A DNA stretch of 6,532 bases from DATFVJ01 sp035517695 (GTDB lineage Bacteria; Actinomycetota; Actinomycetes; Streptosporangiales; Streptosporangiaceae). The DNA is taken from contig DATIYI010000073.1 in NCBI GenBank assembly GCA_035517695.1, forward strand, positions 1 through 6,532. The letters are read 5' to 3'. The notes beneath the pieces are model-generated. The model was not told where the DNA came from. It saw only the letters and a program-made list of their open reading frames with translations, and ran no database searches. Positions 1-6,532 of this stretch are shown here, in pieces; within the stretch, counting starts at the first letter, position 1; every line of letters starts with the position of its first letter. The position numbers and the translations under genes were made by a program.

Positions 1-2586
1 CTCAAGGTCCTGCGCCCCGAGATCGCCGCCACCCTGGGCGCGGGCCGCTTCGCCCGCGAGATCGAGGTCGCCGCCCGGCTCCAGCATCCCAACATCCTGC
101 CGCTGCTCGATTCGGGCGAGGCCGCCGGTTTCTTCTTTTACGTCATGCCGTTCGTCGAGGGTGATTCGCTCCGCGACCGTCTGGCACGCGGCGGCGAGCT
201 GCCCATCCACGATGCGGTGCGGATCCTGATGGAAGTGGCCGACGCCCTGAGCCACGCGCACGCCCATGGCGTCGTGCACCGCGACATCAAGCCCGACAAC
301 GTGATGCTCTCGGGGCGGCATGCGCTGGTGGCGGACTTCGGCGTGGCGAAGGCCGTAACCGACGCAACGGGCCGCCAGGTATTGACCTCGGCGGGGGTAG
401 CGCTCGGCACACCCGCGTACATGGCGCCTGAGCAGGCGGTGGCCGATCCGCACCAGGACCACCGCGTGGACATCTACGCGCTGGGGGTGCTGGGCTACGA
501 GCTGCTGACGGGCCGGGCGCCCTTCTCGGCCACGACGGCGCAGGAGATGCTGGCAGCGCACGTGACCGCGGAGCCGGAGCCGCTGGAGCAGCACCGCTCC
601 ACCGTCTCACCCGCGCTGGCGGCGGTGGTGATGAAGTGTCTGGCGAAGAAGCCGGCCGACCGCTGGCAGACGGCGGACGAGTTGCTGGCGGCTCTGGAGC
701 CGCTGGCCACCCCCAGCGGCGGCATCACGCCGGCCCAGACGCAGCCAGTGAGCGGACTGGGACGTTTGCCGCACTGGGCGAAGTGGGTTACGGCAGCGGC
801 GACGCTGGCCGTGGTCGCACTTGCGGCGAGTCAGCTTCTCAAGCCGGGCCCCGTCAGCATCACGGTCTCGGATATGACTCAGGTGACGAGCGCGTCGGGG
901 GTCGCGTTCCAGCCCGCCATCTCGCCCGATGGGAAGGAGGTGGCGTATGCGGCTGGACCGCTCGGTGCCCCACACCTCTTCATCCGCAGCACTGCCAACG
1001 TCGCGGGTGGCGGCGAGATCCGGCTCGGCGACACGTCGTTGACGAGCCAGGAGTTTCCGGCGTGGAGCCCGGACGGCGAGTTCGTGCAGTTCGAGGGCTG
1101 CCGAGGGGCCCGCTGCGCCTATAGTCAGGCCAGCAGACTCGGTGGGGCCGTCCAGCCGGCCACGTTGCCGCAACGTGCGCTGGCCCGGTGCGGATGCAGC
1201 AACCCGCCCGCCTGGGCTCCCGACGGTACCCGCATCGCCTTCTACGTTGCCGATACGATCTTCGTCTTATCAGCGGTGGACAGCACCCCGCGCCGCGTCA
1301 CGGTCCAGGGCTGGAAGGGCTGGTGGCTGCACTCGTTGGCGTGGTCACCGGACGGGAAGCGGATCGCATACGTCAACGGCAATCCCGACTGGCGCGGCAG
1401 TGGCAACCCTGACCCGTCGGAGATCTGGGTCGTGGATGCCGAGGGTGGCACTCCCCGGGCCGTGGCGACCGGGTTCCATTTCCTGAACGTCAGTCCGGCG
1501 TGGCTCGACGCGCGGCACCTGCTCTTCGTCTCGAACCGCGACGGCCAGCGTGGCGTGTATGTCGTCGAGGTGGGGCCCAAAGGGCGGCGCGGGGAGCCGC
1601 GCGCCGTTCCCGGGATTGCCGATCCGCACTCGATCTCCTACTCCAGCGCCGCGAAGAAGCTCGCCTACGCGAAGTTCACCGTCCGCGCGAACATCTGGGC
1701 CTACCCGTTGGGGCGATCCTCGCCTGTCTCCATCAGGAACGGTGTCCCCTTGACCAACGGCAGCCAGCTGGTCGAAGGGTCGGATGTATCGCCGGACGGC
1801 CGGTGGCTTGCTTATGACAGCAACCGCCGGGGAAACTTGGATCTGTTCAGGATTCCCCTCGGGAGCGGGGAGGCGGTGCCGCTCACTTCTCTGCCCGGTG
1901 ACGAGTTCTGGCCGCGGTATTCTCCGAATGGGGGAGAGATCGCATTCCAGTGGGACCGCTCGGAGGGCGGTGCCCAGATCATGGTGATGCCGGCGGATGG
2001 CAGGCCGCCTACCGCTGTCACCCACGATCCAGGAGGTCACCCGGGCCATCCCAACAGCGACCTCTTTCCCTCCTGGTCGCCGAGCGGGCTTTCGATCGCT
2101 TTCACCTCCATCCGGGCGGGGTTGTGGCGACCCTGGCTCGTCTCGCGCGACAGCGTGGGCGGCCCGTGGCACGAGCCGGTGCAGCTCTCCGACATCAGGT
2201 GTGCTCTCTCACCCGTCGTGGCGCCGGACGGCAGCGGGATACTCTTCGTGGACGTTACGCGGAGAGACCTCGTGTTCGTCTCACCTCAGGGGCGCGTGCT
2301 GTGGCGCCGCAATCTCATCCCGACGAGCGGGCTGGTGGACTTCGATCAGCCCTGCTGCCAATACTCGCGGGACGGCAGGACAATCTACGTGATGGGAACG
2401 CACCGGGACGGCCGCAGCGGGGTCTGGGCCATTCCGGCAGCGGGGGGGGAACCGCGGCTGGTCATCGCGCGCGATGACCCGGCGCTCGTCGCCTCCCTGG
2501 GCTTCTTCAGCGTCAGCCGCGACCGGCTCTATCTCAGCGTGTGGCAGTACGAGAGCGACATCTGGGTGGCCAATCTGCACTGGTGA
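1..2586 (+). CDS. Membrane serine/threonine protein kinase with C-terminal TolB/WD40-like beta-propeller (5' end missing)
   Basis: Frame 1 is open from the first base, so the gene starts upstream; 861 residues are visible. The N-lobe glycine loop is missing. The window opens at the catalytic lysine (K2, in LKVLRPE), followed by the alpha-C glutamate (E20), the catalytic loop HRDIKPDN (93-100), the Mg-binding DFG (112-114), APEQ (142-145) and the subdomain XI arginine in PADRW. All residues needed for activity in this part are present, and HRD makes it an RD kinase. The kinase domain ends near residue 235. A linker and one membrane segment follow (about 262-280), then a region of about 580 residues with propeller (PD40-type) motifs: SPDG at 308, 356, 449 and 597, APDG at 406 and 741, and the variants SPNG 641, SPSG 693 and SRDG 789. 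The expected topology is a cytoplasmic kinase and a periplasmic propeller, which may sense a ligand or bind a protein; the signal and substrates are unknown. The propeller holds seven cysteines, six of them closely spaced (367/372, 397/399, 785/786). Family assignment is secure; function beyond kinase is not. Confidence 0.95.
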   Translation, partial: LKVLRPEIAATLGAGRFAREIEVAARLQHPNILPLLDSGEAAGFFFYVMPFVEGDSLRDRLARGGELPIHDAVRILMEVADALSHAHAHGVVHRDIKPDNVMLSGRHALVADFGVAKAVTDATGRQVLTSAGVALGTPAYMAPEQAVADPHQDHRVDIYALGVLGYELLTGRAPFSATTAQEMLAAHVTAEPEPLEQHRSTVSPALAAVVMKCLAKKPADRWQTADELLAALEPLATPSGGITPAQTQPVSGLGRLPHWAKWVTAAATLAVVALAASQLLKPGPVSITVSDMTQVTSASGVAFQPAISPDGKEVAYAAGPLGAPHLFIRSTANVAGGGEIRLGDTSLTSQEFPAWSPDGEFVQFEGCRGARCAYSQASRLGGAVQPATLPQRALARCGCSNPPAWAPDGTRIAFYVADTIFVLSAVDSTPRRVTVQGWKGWWLHSLAWSPDGKRIAYVNGNPDWRGSGNPDPSEIWVVDAEGGTPRAVATGFHFLNVSPAWLDARHLLFVSNRDGQRGVYVVEVGPKGRRGEPRAVPGIADPHSISYSSAAKKLAYAKFTVRANIWAYPLGRSSPVSIRNGVPLTNGSQLVEGSDVSPDGRWLAYDSNRRGNLDLFRIPLGSGEAVPLTSLPGDEFWPRYSPNGGEIAFQWDRSEGGAQIMVMPADGRPPTAVTHDPGGHPGHPNSDLFPSWSPSGLSIAFTSIRAGLWRPWLVSRDSVGGPWHEPVQLSDIRCALSPVVAPDGSGILFVDVTRRDLVFVSPQGRVLWRRNLIPTSGLVDFDQPCCQYSRDGRTIYVMGTHRDGRSGVWAIPAAGGEPRLVIARDDPALVASLGFFSVSRDRLYLSVWQYESDIWVANLHW

Positions 2587-2691
2587 GAGACGCTGTCCCG
2601 CAAGTCCGACACAACGGGTGGGCCGGCCTCGCGGTGCCCCCCCGAGACGAGCCGTCACGTCGACCGCGCAGGCGAGCCTTCAGCAATCCGC
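2587..2691. other. Convergent intergenic gap without an obvious terminator
   Basis: These 105 bases separate the TGA of the kinase gene from the TAG of the receptor gene on the opposite strand. I looked for a bidirectional terminator. Only weak, interrupted GC stems are present, for example CGGCCTCG near 2622 against CGAGCCG near 2647 with a bulge, and neither strand has a T-run after a stem. A run of seven C lies at 2637-2643. Termination here may be Rho-dependent or lie inside the opposing gene; that is inference. Confidence 0.5.
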
Positions 2692-5600
2692 CTAGAAGTT
2701 CAACTCCACACCGAGCCGCATGTCGAACCCGGGCCCGTTGAATGACTGCGGACCCTGGGTCCGGTCGTACCAGGCGTTGTACGCGCGCGTGATCTCGTCG
2801 ATGGTGAAGAACTGGTCCCCGTTGCCCCATCGCAGCTCCGCCTGCCGAAGCATCAGGCAATCCACCGGACCGCGGATGCCGCCGTCGCCGTACGGGTACT
2901 TCGAACAATCGCTCAGGTCGACGCCTGCGAGCGTCTGGGTGACGCCGTTCGTCACGACCGACTTCGTCTTCCACAGCTGCCCGGCGTCCTGCGTCAGGCT
3001 CGAGATCTGCGGCTCGATCGCGTTCGCCTGGAACAGGCTGTTCACGACGTCGCCCGTCTCGGCGAAGATCGACGTGAGGTTCTTCCAGTTGAACAGGTTG
3101 CGGAAGTCGGCGAAGACCGAGACGCCCTGGCCGGCCAGCTGGAAGCCGCGCGTTACGCGCAGATCCACGTTCTTGATCCACGGCATCGTGGAGCTGTTGA
3201 TGCGCTCCACCTGAAGCTCGCTCGCCCCGAAGCCGTTGCCCGGCCCGCGAACCCCGATGCCGCCGTTCGGGATCAGCGTGTACGGCAGCCCACTCGCGAA
3301 GCGGAAGGTGGCGTACAGGCCGGCGTTCTCGAGGATGACGCCCAGCAGCTTGCCCTTCTTCCATCCTCTCGGAAAGCTCGCCGCCAGATTGCCCGCGATC
3401 GTGTGCGTCCGGTTGTCCGACGTCGTCAGGACCGCCTGCGGCGGCTGGACCGGCTGCCCCGTGGCTGCGCTGATTCCGGTACTGAAATGACTCAAGTAGA
3501 AGCTGGGATCCGAGCCGGTGCTCTTCGCCGTCTGGTACGTGTAGGAGATCGTGCCTTGGAAGATCGCACCGAAGCGGCGGTCCAGCCGGACGTCCACACC
3601 ACGGGCGCTCCCGAAATCCTGGTTGGTGTAGGTAGTGATGGACTCGTTGCTCGTGCTCGGGTCCCCGCCGATGAACGGGTCGTAGATGGGGATTACCCGG
3701 CCGGCGACCTCGGACACCATGTCCTTGTTGTACGCCGAGATGTCCAGAACCATGTCGTCGCTGAACGCATGCCGGATCCCGAACTCGAACATGATCGTCT
3801 TTCCGTAGCCCAGCGGCCGCCCGTAGAAGTTGCTCGTTTCCGTGTTGGAGATGTCGATGTTCGTCCTGATCGCGGCCAGACTCACGTCCGGCGTCTGCAC
3901 CTGATGAGAGTACGACAACCGGAAGGCGGTGCGGTCCGTGACCGGGAACGACACGCGCAAGGTCGGCGAGAGGGTGGACTGCGGCCTGGCCTTGAAGAAG
4001 TTGCAGGTGGCGAGCGCCGCCGAGTCGGCGGCCGCGAGATCCGCGTCGCAGGCCCGGGCCATCACGCTGTCCTGCGCGGTGTATGAGGTGGCCAGCTTCT
4101 GAGCCAGCGTCAGCGTCGAGGAGCGGAGTGGATCGGTAAAGACCCGGCCGGGCACGCGCGGATACAGGATGCCCGTGTCCATCCGGTCGTAGCGGAGCCC
4201 CAGCTCGAGAACCATGTCGCCCAAGTCGAGGCGATCCTGAGCGTAGAGACCCACGGTCGTCGGCGAGGCGATGTACGCGTCCATGGCGAACGGGATGACG
4301 AGGTCGCCGCTCCACGCCAGGTCGTGAAAGCTCGCAAAGTCGAAGCCCGCCTGGATGCGGTTGTACCGATTGGCCTGCCAGTCGATGTTCGCGCGGCCGG
4401 TCAGCCGGGTTTCCCGGGTCAGCTGCGGCGGATAGCCGTTGTCGATGCCCTGGCTTGCGTAGACCGTGGAGTTGAGGCCGTACGGGTTGAACCGGTACGC
4501 GCTCGCCGTGACGAGGTCATTCCGGCCGAGATACGGAATGCAGGCGCCGATGCCTCCCGCACGCGCCGTTCGGCACGTGCCGAGCCGCAGATCCTGGATC
4601 AACTGGTCGTCGATCGGGAAGCTGCTGAAATCGGTGAGGAACTGGATGTTGCTGGCGCTGTACCACCCGAACGGATCGTGGTGGTTCTCCATCCAGCTCG
4701 GTCGCACGAATCCCAGAATGTACTGGTCCTTCTGCCAGCTCAGGGCAGCGTCGAGCTCCAGCGCGTGCTCAGGCGCGCTGGACAGGTTCTGCGTCCAGCT
4801 GGCGATCAACGCCTGCGCCAGCGCGCGATTCCCCATCTGCTCCGACGGATCGTAGTTGATGCCGCTCAGCCCCTGGTTGCGGTCCACGTGGTAGGTCACT
4901 GACAACCGGGACCCGGTGCCGTACGTGTACTGCAGCTTCGAATCCAGCGTGGTCTGGTCGCTGTTCGCGTTCAACAGCCGGGTGCTCTTGCAGGTGCCCG
5001 CGAACGCCGCGGCGCCGCTGCAGCCGCTGGCGTACTGCGTGAACCTCGGCAGCCGCACCAACTGGCTGTCCGACAGGCTGTTGCCGGGATTCAGTGGCAC
5101 CATCACCGAGTCGAAGTACCCGGCGAGCTGGAACTGCGGCACGTTCTGCTGTCCCAGCGGCTGCTGGCTGTTCTGCTGGCCCTGCAGCGTTGCGGCGGCG
5201 AAGAACGTGAGGTTCATCACGGCAGGAATCGGCCCGCCGGCCGAGGCCTCGATGCGGTTGAGGCCCGTGCCGTAGACCTGCCCGGACACGTTGTCCGTCG
5301 CGTAGCTCGCCGAGCCGTGGTACTGCGGACCGCCGGCCCTCGTCACCAGCGACACGACGCCGCCCTCCGCCTCTCCGAACCGCGCTCCGGTCGCCCCGGT
5401 CGTGACCGACGCCTCCTCCAGGGCGTTGGTGCCCACCGTCGTGGTGGACGCGGTGCTCGCGGCGCTGGTACTGGACGCCAGGCGAGCGCCCCCGTACGGG
5501 CCGCTGAACGCGCCCTGAAAGTTGCGAATCAGCACCCCGTCGATGTAGGTGGCCTGCTCGCCGGGACGGCTGCCGCGGATCGACAGTCCGCGGTCGCTTT

Positions 5601-6084
5601 CCACCACGCCCGGCTCCAGCCGCAGCACCTCGCTCACCGCATCCACGGGAAGTTGCTGTATGGTCTCACCCTGGATCGTCGGCTTGCTGGTGACCTGGTC
5701 GCGCGGCACGATCGGGTTCTGTTCCTCGGTGATGGTGATGCCGGCGATCTCAACGGCCCGCACCGCGAGCAAGGCGTTCACCGTCATCGTCTGGTCGGCG
5801 AGCACTCGGACGCCGCGCACCTCGTTGGGCGCGTACCCGATGTACTGGGCCCGCACCGTCACGGTTCCGGCGGGGAGGTTGTTGATGAAGTAGTAGCCCT
5901 TCTCATCGGTGACGGCGCGAAACGCCGATCCCACGATCTGCACCTGCGCGCCGGCGATGGAGGTGCCGGCCGAGTCCTTGACCGTGCCTTCGATCTTCCC
6001 CGTCGTGCCCTGGGCCCCGAGCGGGCCGACCGCGAACAGCGTGAACAGCGAAGACGAAACGCAGGTCCACAAACGCGCACGCAT
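2692..6084 (-). CDS. TonB-dependent outer-membrane receptor with carboxypeptidase-regulatory-like N-terminal domain (Oar/SusC-like)
   Basis: This 1130-residue protein should form an outer-membrane barrel that imports a substrate with energy from TonB-ExbBD; the substrate cannot be told from sequence. The start at 6084 is preferred over an in-frame ATG at 6141, because GGGAGG sits 5 bases before it and a signal peptide follows at once (MRARLW, hydrophobic core, probable cleavage after LGA at residue 24). Residues about 29-108 form a beta-sandwich of the CarboxypepD_reg type (GKIEGTVKDSAG, TDEKGYYFINNLPAG). GITITEE (about 115-121) resembles a TonB box. The plug spans about 125-250, with LSIRGSRPGEQATYIDGV and GATGARFGEAEGGVVSLVTR. 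The barrel fills the rest, including FEFGIRHAFSDDMVLDISAY (about 755-780) and FRNLFNWKNL (about 990-1000), and ends in LGVELNF, the terminal aromatic expected for BAM-dependent insertion. Length fits Oar-like receptors. It is longer than classical siderophore receptors. Eight mature cysteines fall in four local pairs: 355/365, 504/515, 679/694 and 1060/1076. A Ser/Thr/Ala-rich insert lies in the plug at 204-217. The gene is intact and apparently monocistronic within the window. No SusD-like partner is visible on its 3' side, where the kinase gene converges. Confidence 0.93.
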   Translation of the reverse strand: MRARLWTCVSSSLFTLFAVGPLGAQGTTGKIEGTVKDSAGTSIAGAQVQIVGSAFRAVTDEKGYYFINNLPAGTVTVRAQYIGYAPNEVRGVRVLADQTMTVNALLAVRAVEIAGITITEEQNPIVPRDQVTSKPTIQGETIQQLPVDAVSEVLRLEPGVVESDRGLSIRGSRPGEQATYIDGVLIRNFQGAFSGPYGGARLASSTSAASTASTTTVGTNALEEASVTTGATGARFGEAEGGVVSLVTRAGGPQYHGSASYATDNVSGQVYGTGLNRIEASAGGPIPAVMNLTFFAAATLQGQQNSQQPLGQQNVPQFQLAGYFDSVMVPLNPGNSLSDSQLVRLPRFTQYASGCSGAAAFAGTCKSTRLLNANSDQTTLDSKLQYTYGTGSRLSVTYHVDRNQGLSGINYDPSEQMGNRALAQALIASWTQNLSSAPEHALELDAALSWQKDQYILGFVRPSWMENHHDPFGWYSASNIQFLTDFSSFPIDDQLIQDLRLGTCRTARAGGIGACIPYLGRNDLVTASAYRFNPYGLNSTVYASQGIDNGYPPQLTRETRLTGRANIDWQANRYNRIQAGFDFASFHDLAWSGDLVIPFAMDAYIASPTTVGLYAQDRLDLGDMVLELGLRYDRMDTGILYPRVPGRVFTDPLRSSTLTLAQKLATSYTAQDSVMARACDADLAAADSAALATCNFFKARPQSTLSPTLRVSFPVTDRTAFRLSYSHQVQTPDVSLAAIRTNIDISNTETSNFYGRPLGYGKTIMFEFGIRHAFSDDMVLDISAYNKDMVSEVAGRVIPIYDPFIGGDPSTSNESITTYTNQDFGSARGVDVRLDRRFGAIFQGTISYTYQTAKSTGSDPSFYLSHFSTGISAATGQPVQPPQAVLTTSDNRTHTIAGNLAASFPRGWKKGKLLGVILENAGLYATFRFASGLPYTLIPNGGIGVRGPGNGFGASELQVERINSSTMPWIKNVDLRVTRGFQLAGQGVSVFADFRNLFNWKNLTSIFAETGDVVNSLFQANAIEPQISSLTQDAGQLWKTKSVVTNGVTQTLAGVDLSDCSKYPYGDGGIRGPVDCLMLRQAELRWGNGDQFFTIDEITRAYNAWYDRTQGPQSFNGPGFDMRLGVELNF

Positions 6085-6089
6085 CGGTG

Positions 6090-6095
6090 CCTCCC
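6090..6095 (-). promoter_or_regulatory. Shine-Dalgarno sequence of the TonB-dependent receptor
   Basis: Read on the minus strand this is GGGAGG followed by the spacer CACCG and the ATG at 6084. It is a strong match to the anti-SD consensus at a near-ideal spacing of 5 bases. It decides the start codon, because the alternative upstream ATG at 6141 would add 19 residues before an otherwise typical signal peptide. Confidence 0.75.
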
Positions 6096-6140
6096 ACGCT
6101 TCCGGGTGCTGCCCGCCTAATCCGTTCGCGAGGCCGGACA

Positions 6141-6167
6141 CCCTGTCGCGTCGAGGACGCGCCAGGG
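6141..6167. repeat. 27-nt near-perfect inverted repeat upstream of the receptor gene (candidate operator or 5'-UTR hairpin)
   Basis: The left arm CCCTGTCGCGTC (6141-6152) pairs with the right arm GACGCGCCAGGG (6156-6167) at 11 of 12 positions; the only mismatch is T6146 against C6162. The loop is GAG. The repeat begins 57 bases upstream of the receptor ATG. If transcribed it would form a very stable hairpin. No T-run follows on either strand, so an intrinsic terminator is unlikely. A dyad operator for a dimeric regulator, or a leader hairpin in the receptor mRNA, fits better. The repeat is seen directly; its role is inference. Confidence 0.6.
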
Positions 6168-6331
6168 CGGACTGCCCCGGACGCCGCTCACCCTATCCGG
6201 TGGGTGTGAATGACGCGTGAACGTCGTGCCGCGCCGACTCGACGTGGGCTCGCCCGAGCGGGAACTCTTCTCAGTCACGACCGACGACGGAGCACTCTGG
6301 GGCGCCAATGCCGACGGGAACACTCTGCATT

Positions 6332-6347
6332 CCGCAACCACTTGCGG
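6332..6347. repeat. 16-bp inverted repeat with perfect 6-bp arms
   Basis: CCGCAA (6332-6337) and TTGCGG (6342-6347) are exact reverse complements around the 4-base spacer CCAC. An outer CACT/AGTG pair (6321-6324 and 6349-6352) could extend it with internal mismatches. Its size suits an operator half-site pair, but about one such repeat is expected by chance in 400 bases, so little weight should be placed on it. Confidence 0.25.
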
Positions 6348-6499
6348 CAGTGACCCTTAGGCCCGGGGCAATCTCGGCGTCGAAGATACCGGACCCATGC
6401 CATCCGTATGTGTCGGCGGCCTGGTGGAACTCCTCACTAACGCTCGCAGCCTAGCGTCTGCATCCTAAGGTAGGGTCGCCGGGACGCAGCGGGGCGCTC

Positions 6500-6532
6500 A
6501 TGGACACCGTGGAGAGGCTGAACGCTGCGCTG
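6500..6532 (+). CDS. Start of a probable serine/threonine protein kinase (3' end beyond the window)
   Basis: An ATG at 6500 opens a frame that stays open to the last base and encodes MDTVERLNAAL. In Gemmatimonadota, Hanks-type kinases of the same class as the gene at 1-2586 very often begin with a short helix of this form (M-D-x-x-x-R-L-x-x-A-L). A segment like ADRYRIERELGAGGM, the glycine loop, then follows. Only 11 codons are visible, so no catalytic residue can be checked. A purine-rich GCGGGG ends 5 bases before the ATG and could act as a modest ribosome binding site. The gene would be divergent from the receptor and a paralogue of the kinase at the left end. Identification is by recollection of the family N-terminus and could be wrong. 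Confidence 0.5.
   Translation, partial: MDTVERLNAAL

Larger units (their letters stand above)
6085..6499. other. Divergent intergenic region between the receptor and a downstream kinase start
   Basis: About 415 bases lie between the two divergent starts and should hold the promoters for both genes. I could not pick convincing -35/-10 pairs on either strand. Visible structure includes the receptor Shine-Dalgarno sequence (6090-6095), a strong 27-nt inverted repeat (6141-6167) and a smaller 6-bp-arm inverted repeat (6332-6347). A short reading frame runs from GTG at 6217 to TAG at 6358-6360. It encodes 47 residues, including the protein-like stretch ELFSVTTDDGALWGANADG, and is GC-rich at third positions, but it has no ribosome binding site and an in-frame stop (6211-6213) just upstream. 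It could be a gene remnant or chance. The bases from 6361 to 6499 look non-coding. Confidence 0.6.

Noticed and set aside
1345..2172. A 275-codon open frame antisense to the kinase propeller
   Set aside because: The composition is Pro/Arg/Gly-rich with no domain, and the opposite strand carries clear propeller motifs across the same bases.
2534..4315. A 593-codon open frame on the minus strand overlapping the receptor gene in another frame
   Set aside because: Its translation is Arg/Gly/His-rich with no recognisable domain. It is a shadow of the high-GC receptor gene, whose own frame has a signal peptide, plug and barrel motifs.
3403..4902. Plus-strand open frames of 227 and 192 codons antisense to the receptor
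   Set aside because: Both are Arg/Val/Asp-rich mirror frames typical of antisense reading in high-GC genes, with no motif or ribosome binding site support.
6085..6141. An upstream in-frame ATG at 6141 as the receptor start
   Set aside because: It would put 19 non-hydrophobic residues ahead of a canonical signal peptide, while the ATG at 6084 has GGGAGG 5 bases before it.
6189..6206. Inverted repeat CACCC/GGGTG with an 8-base spacer
   Set aside because: Five-base arms with free spacer length are expected several times by chance in a region of this size.
6117..6341. A 74-codon minus-strand frame upstream of the receptor
   Set aside because: It has no ribosome binding site and low-complexity composition, and it runs across the strong inverted repeat. 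I see no sign that it is translated.
6134..6394. Three copies of CCGGAC (6134, 6177, 6389), two of them flanking the strong dyad
   Set aside because: A GC-rich 6-mer recurring in about 260 bases of high-GC DNA is not remarkable, and the spacing shows no regular pattern.
6440..6457. Inverted repeat ACGCT/AGCGT with an 8-base spacer upstream of the start at 6500
   Set aside because: The arms are only 5 bases and no promoter elements could be placed around it, so an operator call is not supported.

Overview
The window is high-GC bacterial DNA and reads as a stretch of a Gemmatimonadota chromosome; related groups such as Acidobacteriota are a less likely source. The assignment rests on two gene types common in that phylum. 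One is a membrane-bound Hanks-type serine/threonine kinase fused to a TolB/WD40-like propeller. The other is a large TonB-dependent receptor with an N-terminal carboxypeptidase-regulatory-like domain. This is recognition by eye, with no search run.

Layout: (1) positions 1-2586, plus strand, hold the kinase-propeller gene, cut by the window edge at the catalytic lysine. (2) Positions 2587-2691 are a short convergent gap with no clear terminator. (3) Positions 2692-6084, minus strand, hold a complete 1130-residue outer-membrane TonB-dependent receptor with signal peptide, regulatory-like domain, plug, barrel and terminal Phe. Its start is fixed by a good Shine-Dalgarno sequence. (4) Positions 6085-6499 are a divergent intergenic region of about 415 bp with a striking 27-nt near-perfect inverted repeat close to the receptor start. 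(5) From 6500 to the window end, on the plus strand, are the first 11 codons of what looks like another gene of the same kinase family.

The order is therefore kinase, receptor on the opposite strand, probable kinase. The receptor would import an unknown nutrient across the outer membrane using TonB energy. The kinase would sit in the inner membrane with its propeller in the periplasm and could sense something there. A functional link between them is only inferred from proximity; the genes are not in one operon. I see no mobile element, CRISPR array, RNA gene or clearly new system. The more unusual points are the inverted repeat upstream of the receptor, cysteines paired locally in the receptor barrel and clustered in the kinase propeller, and the flanking of the receptor by two probable kinases.
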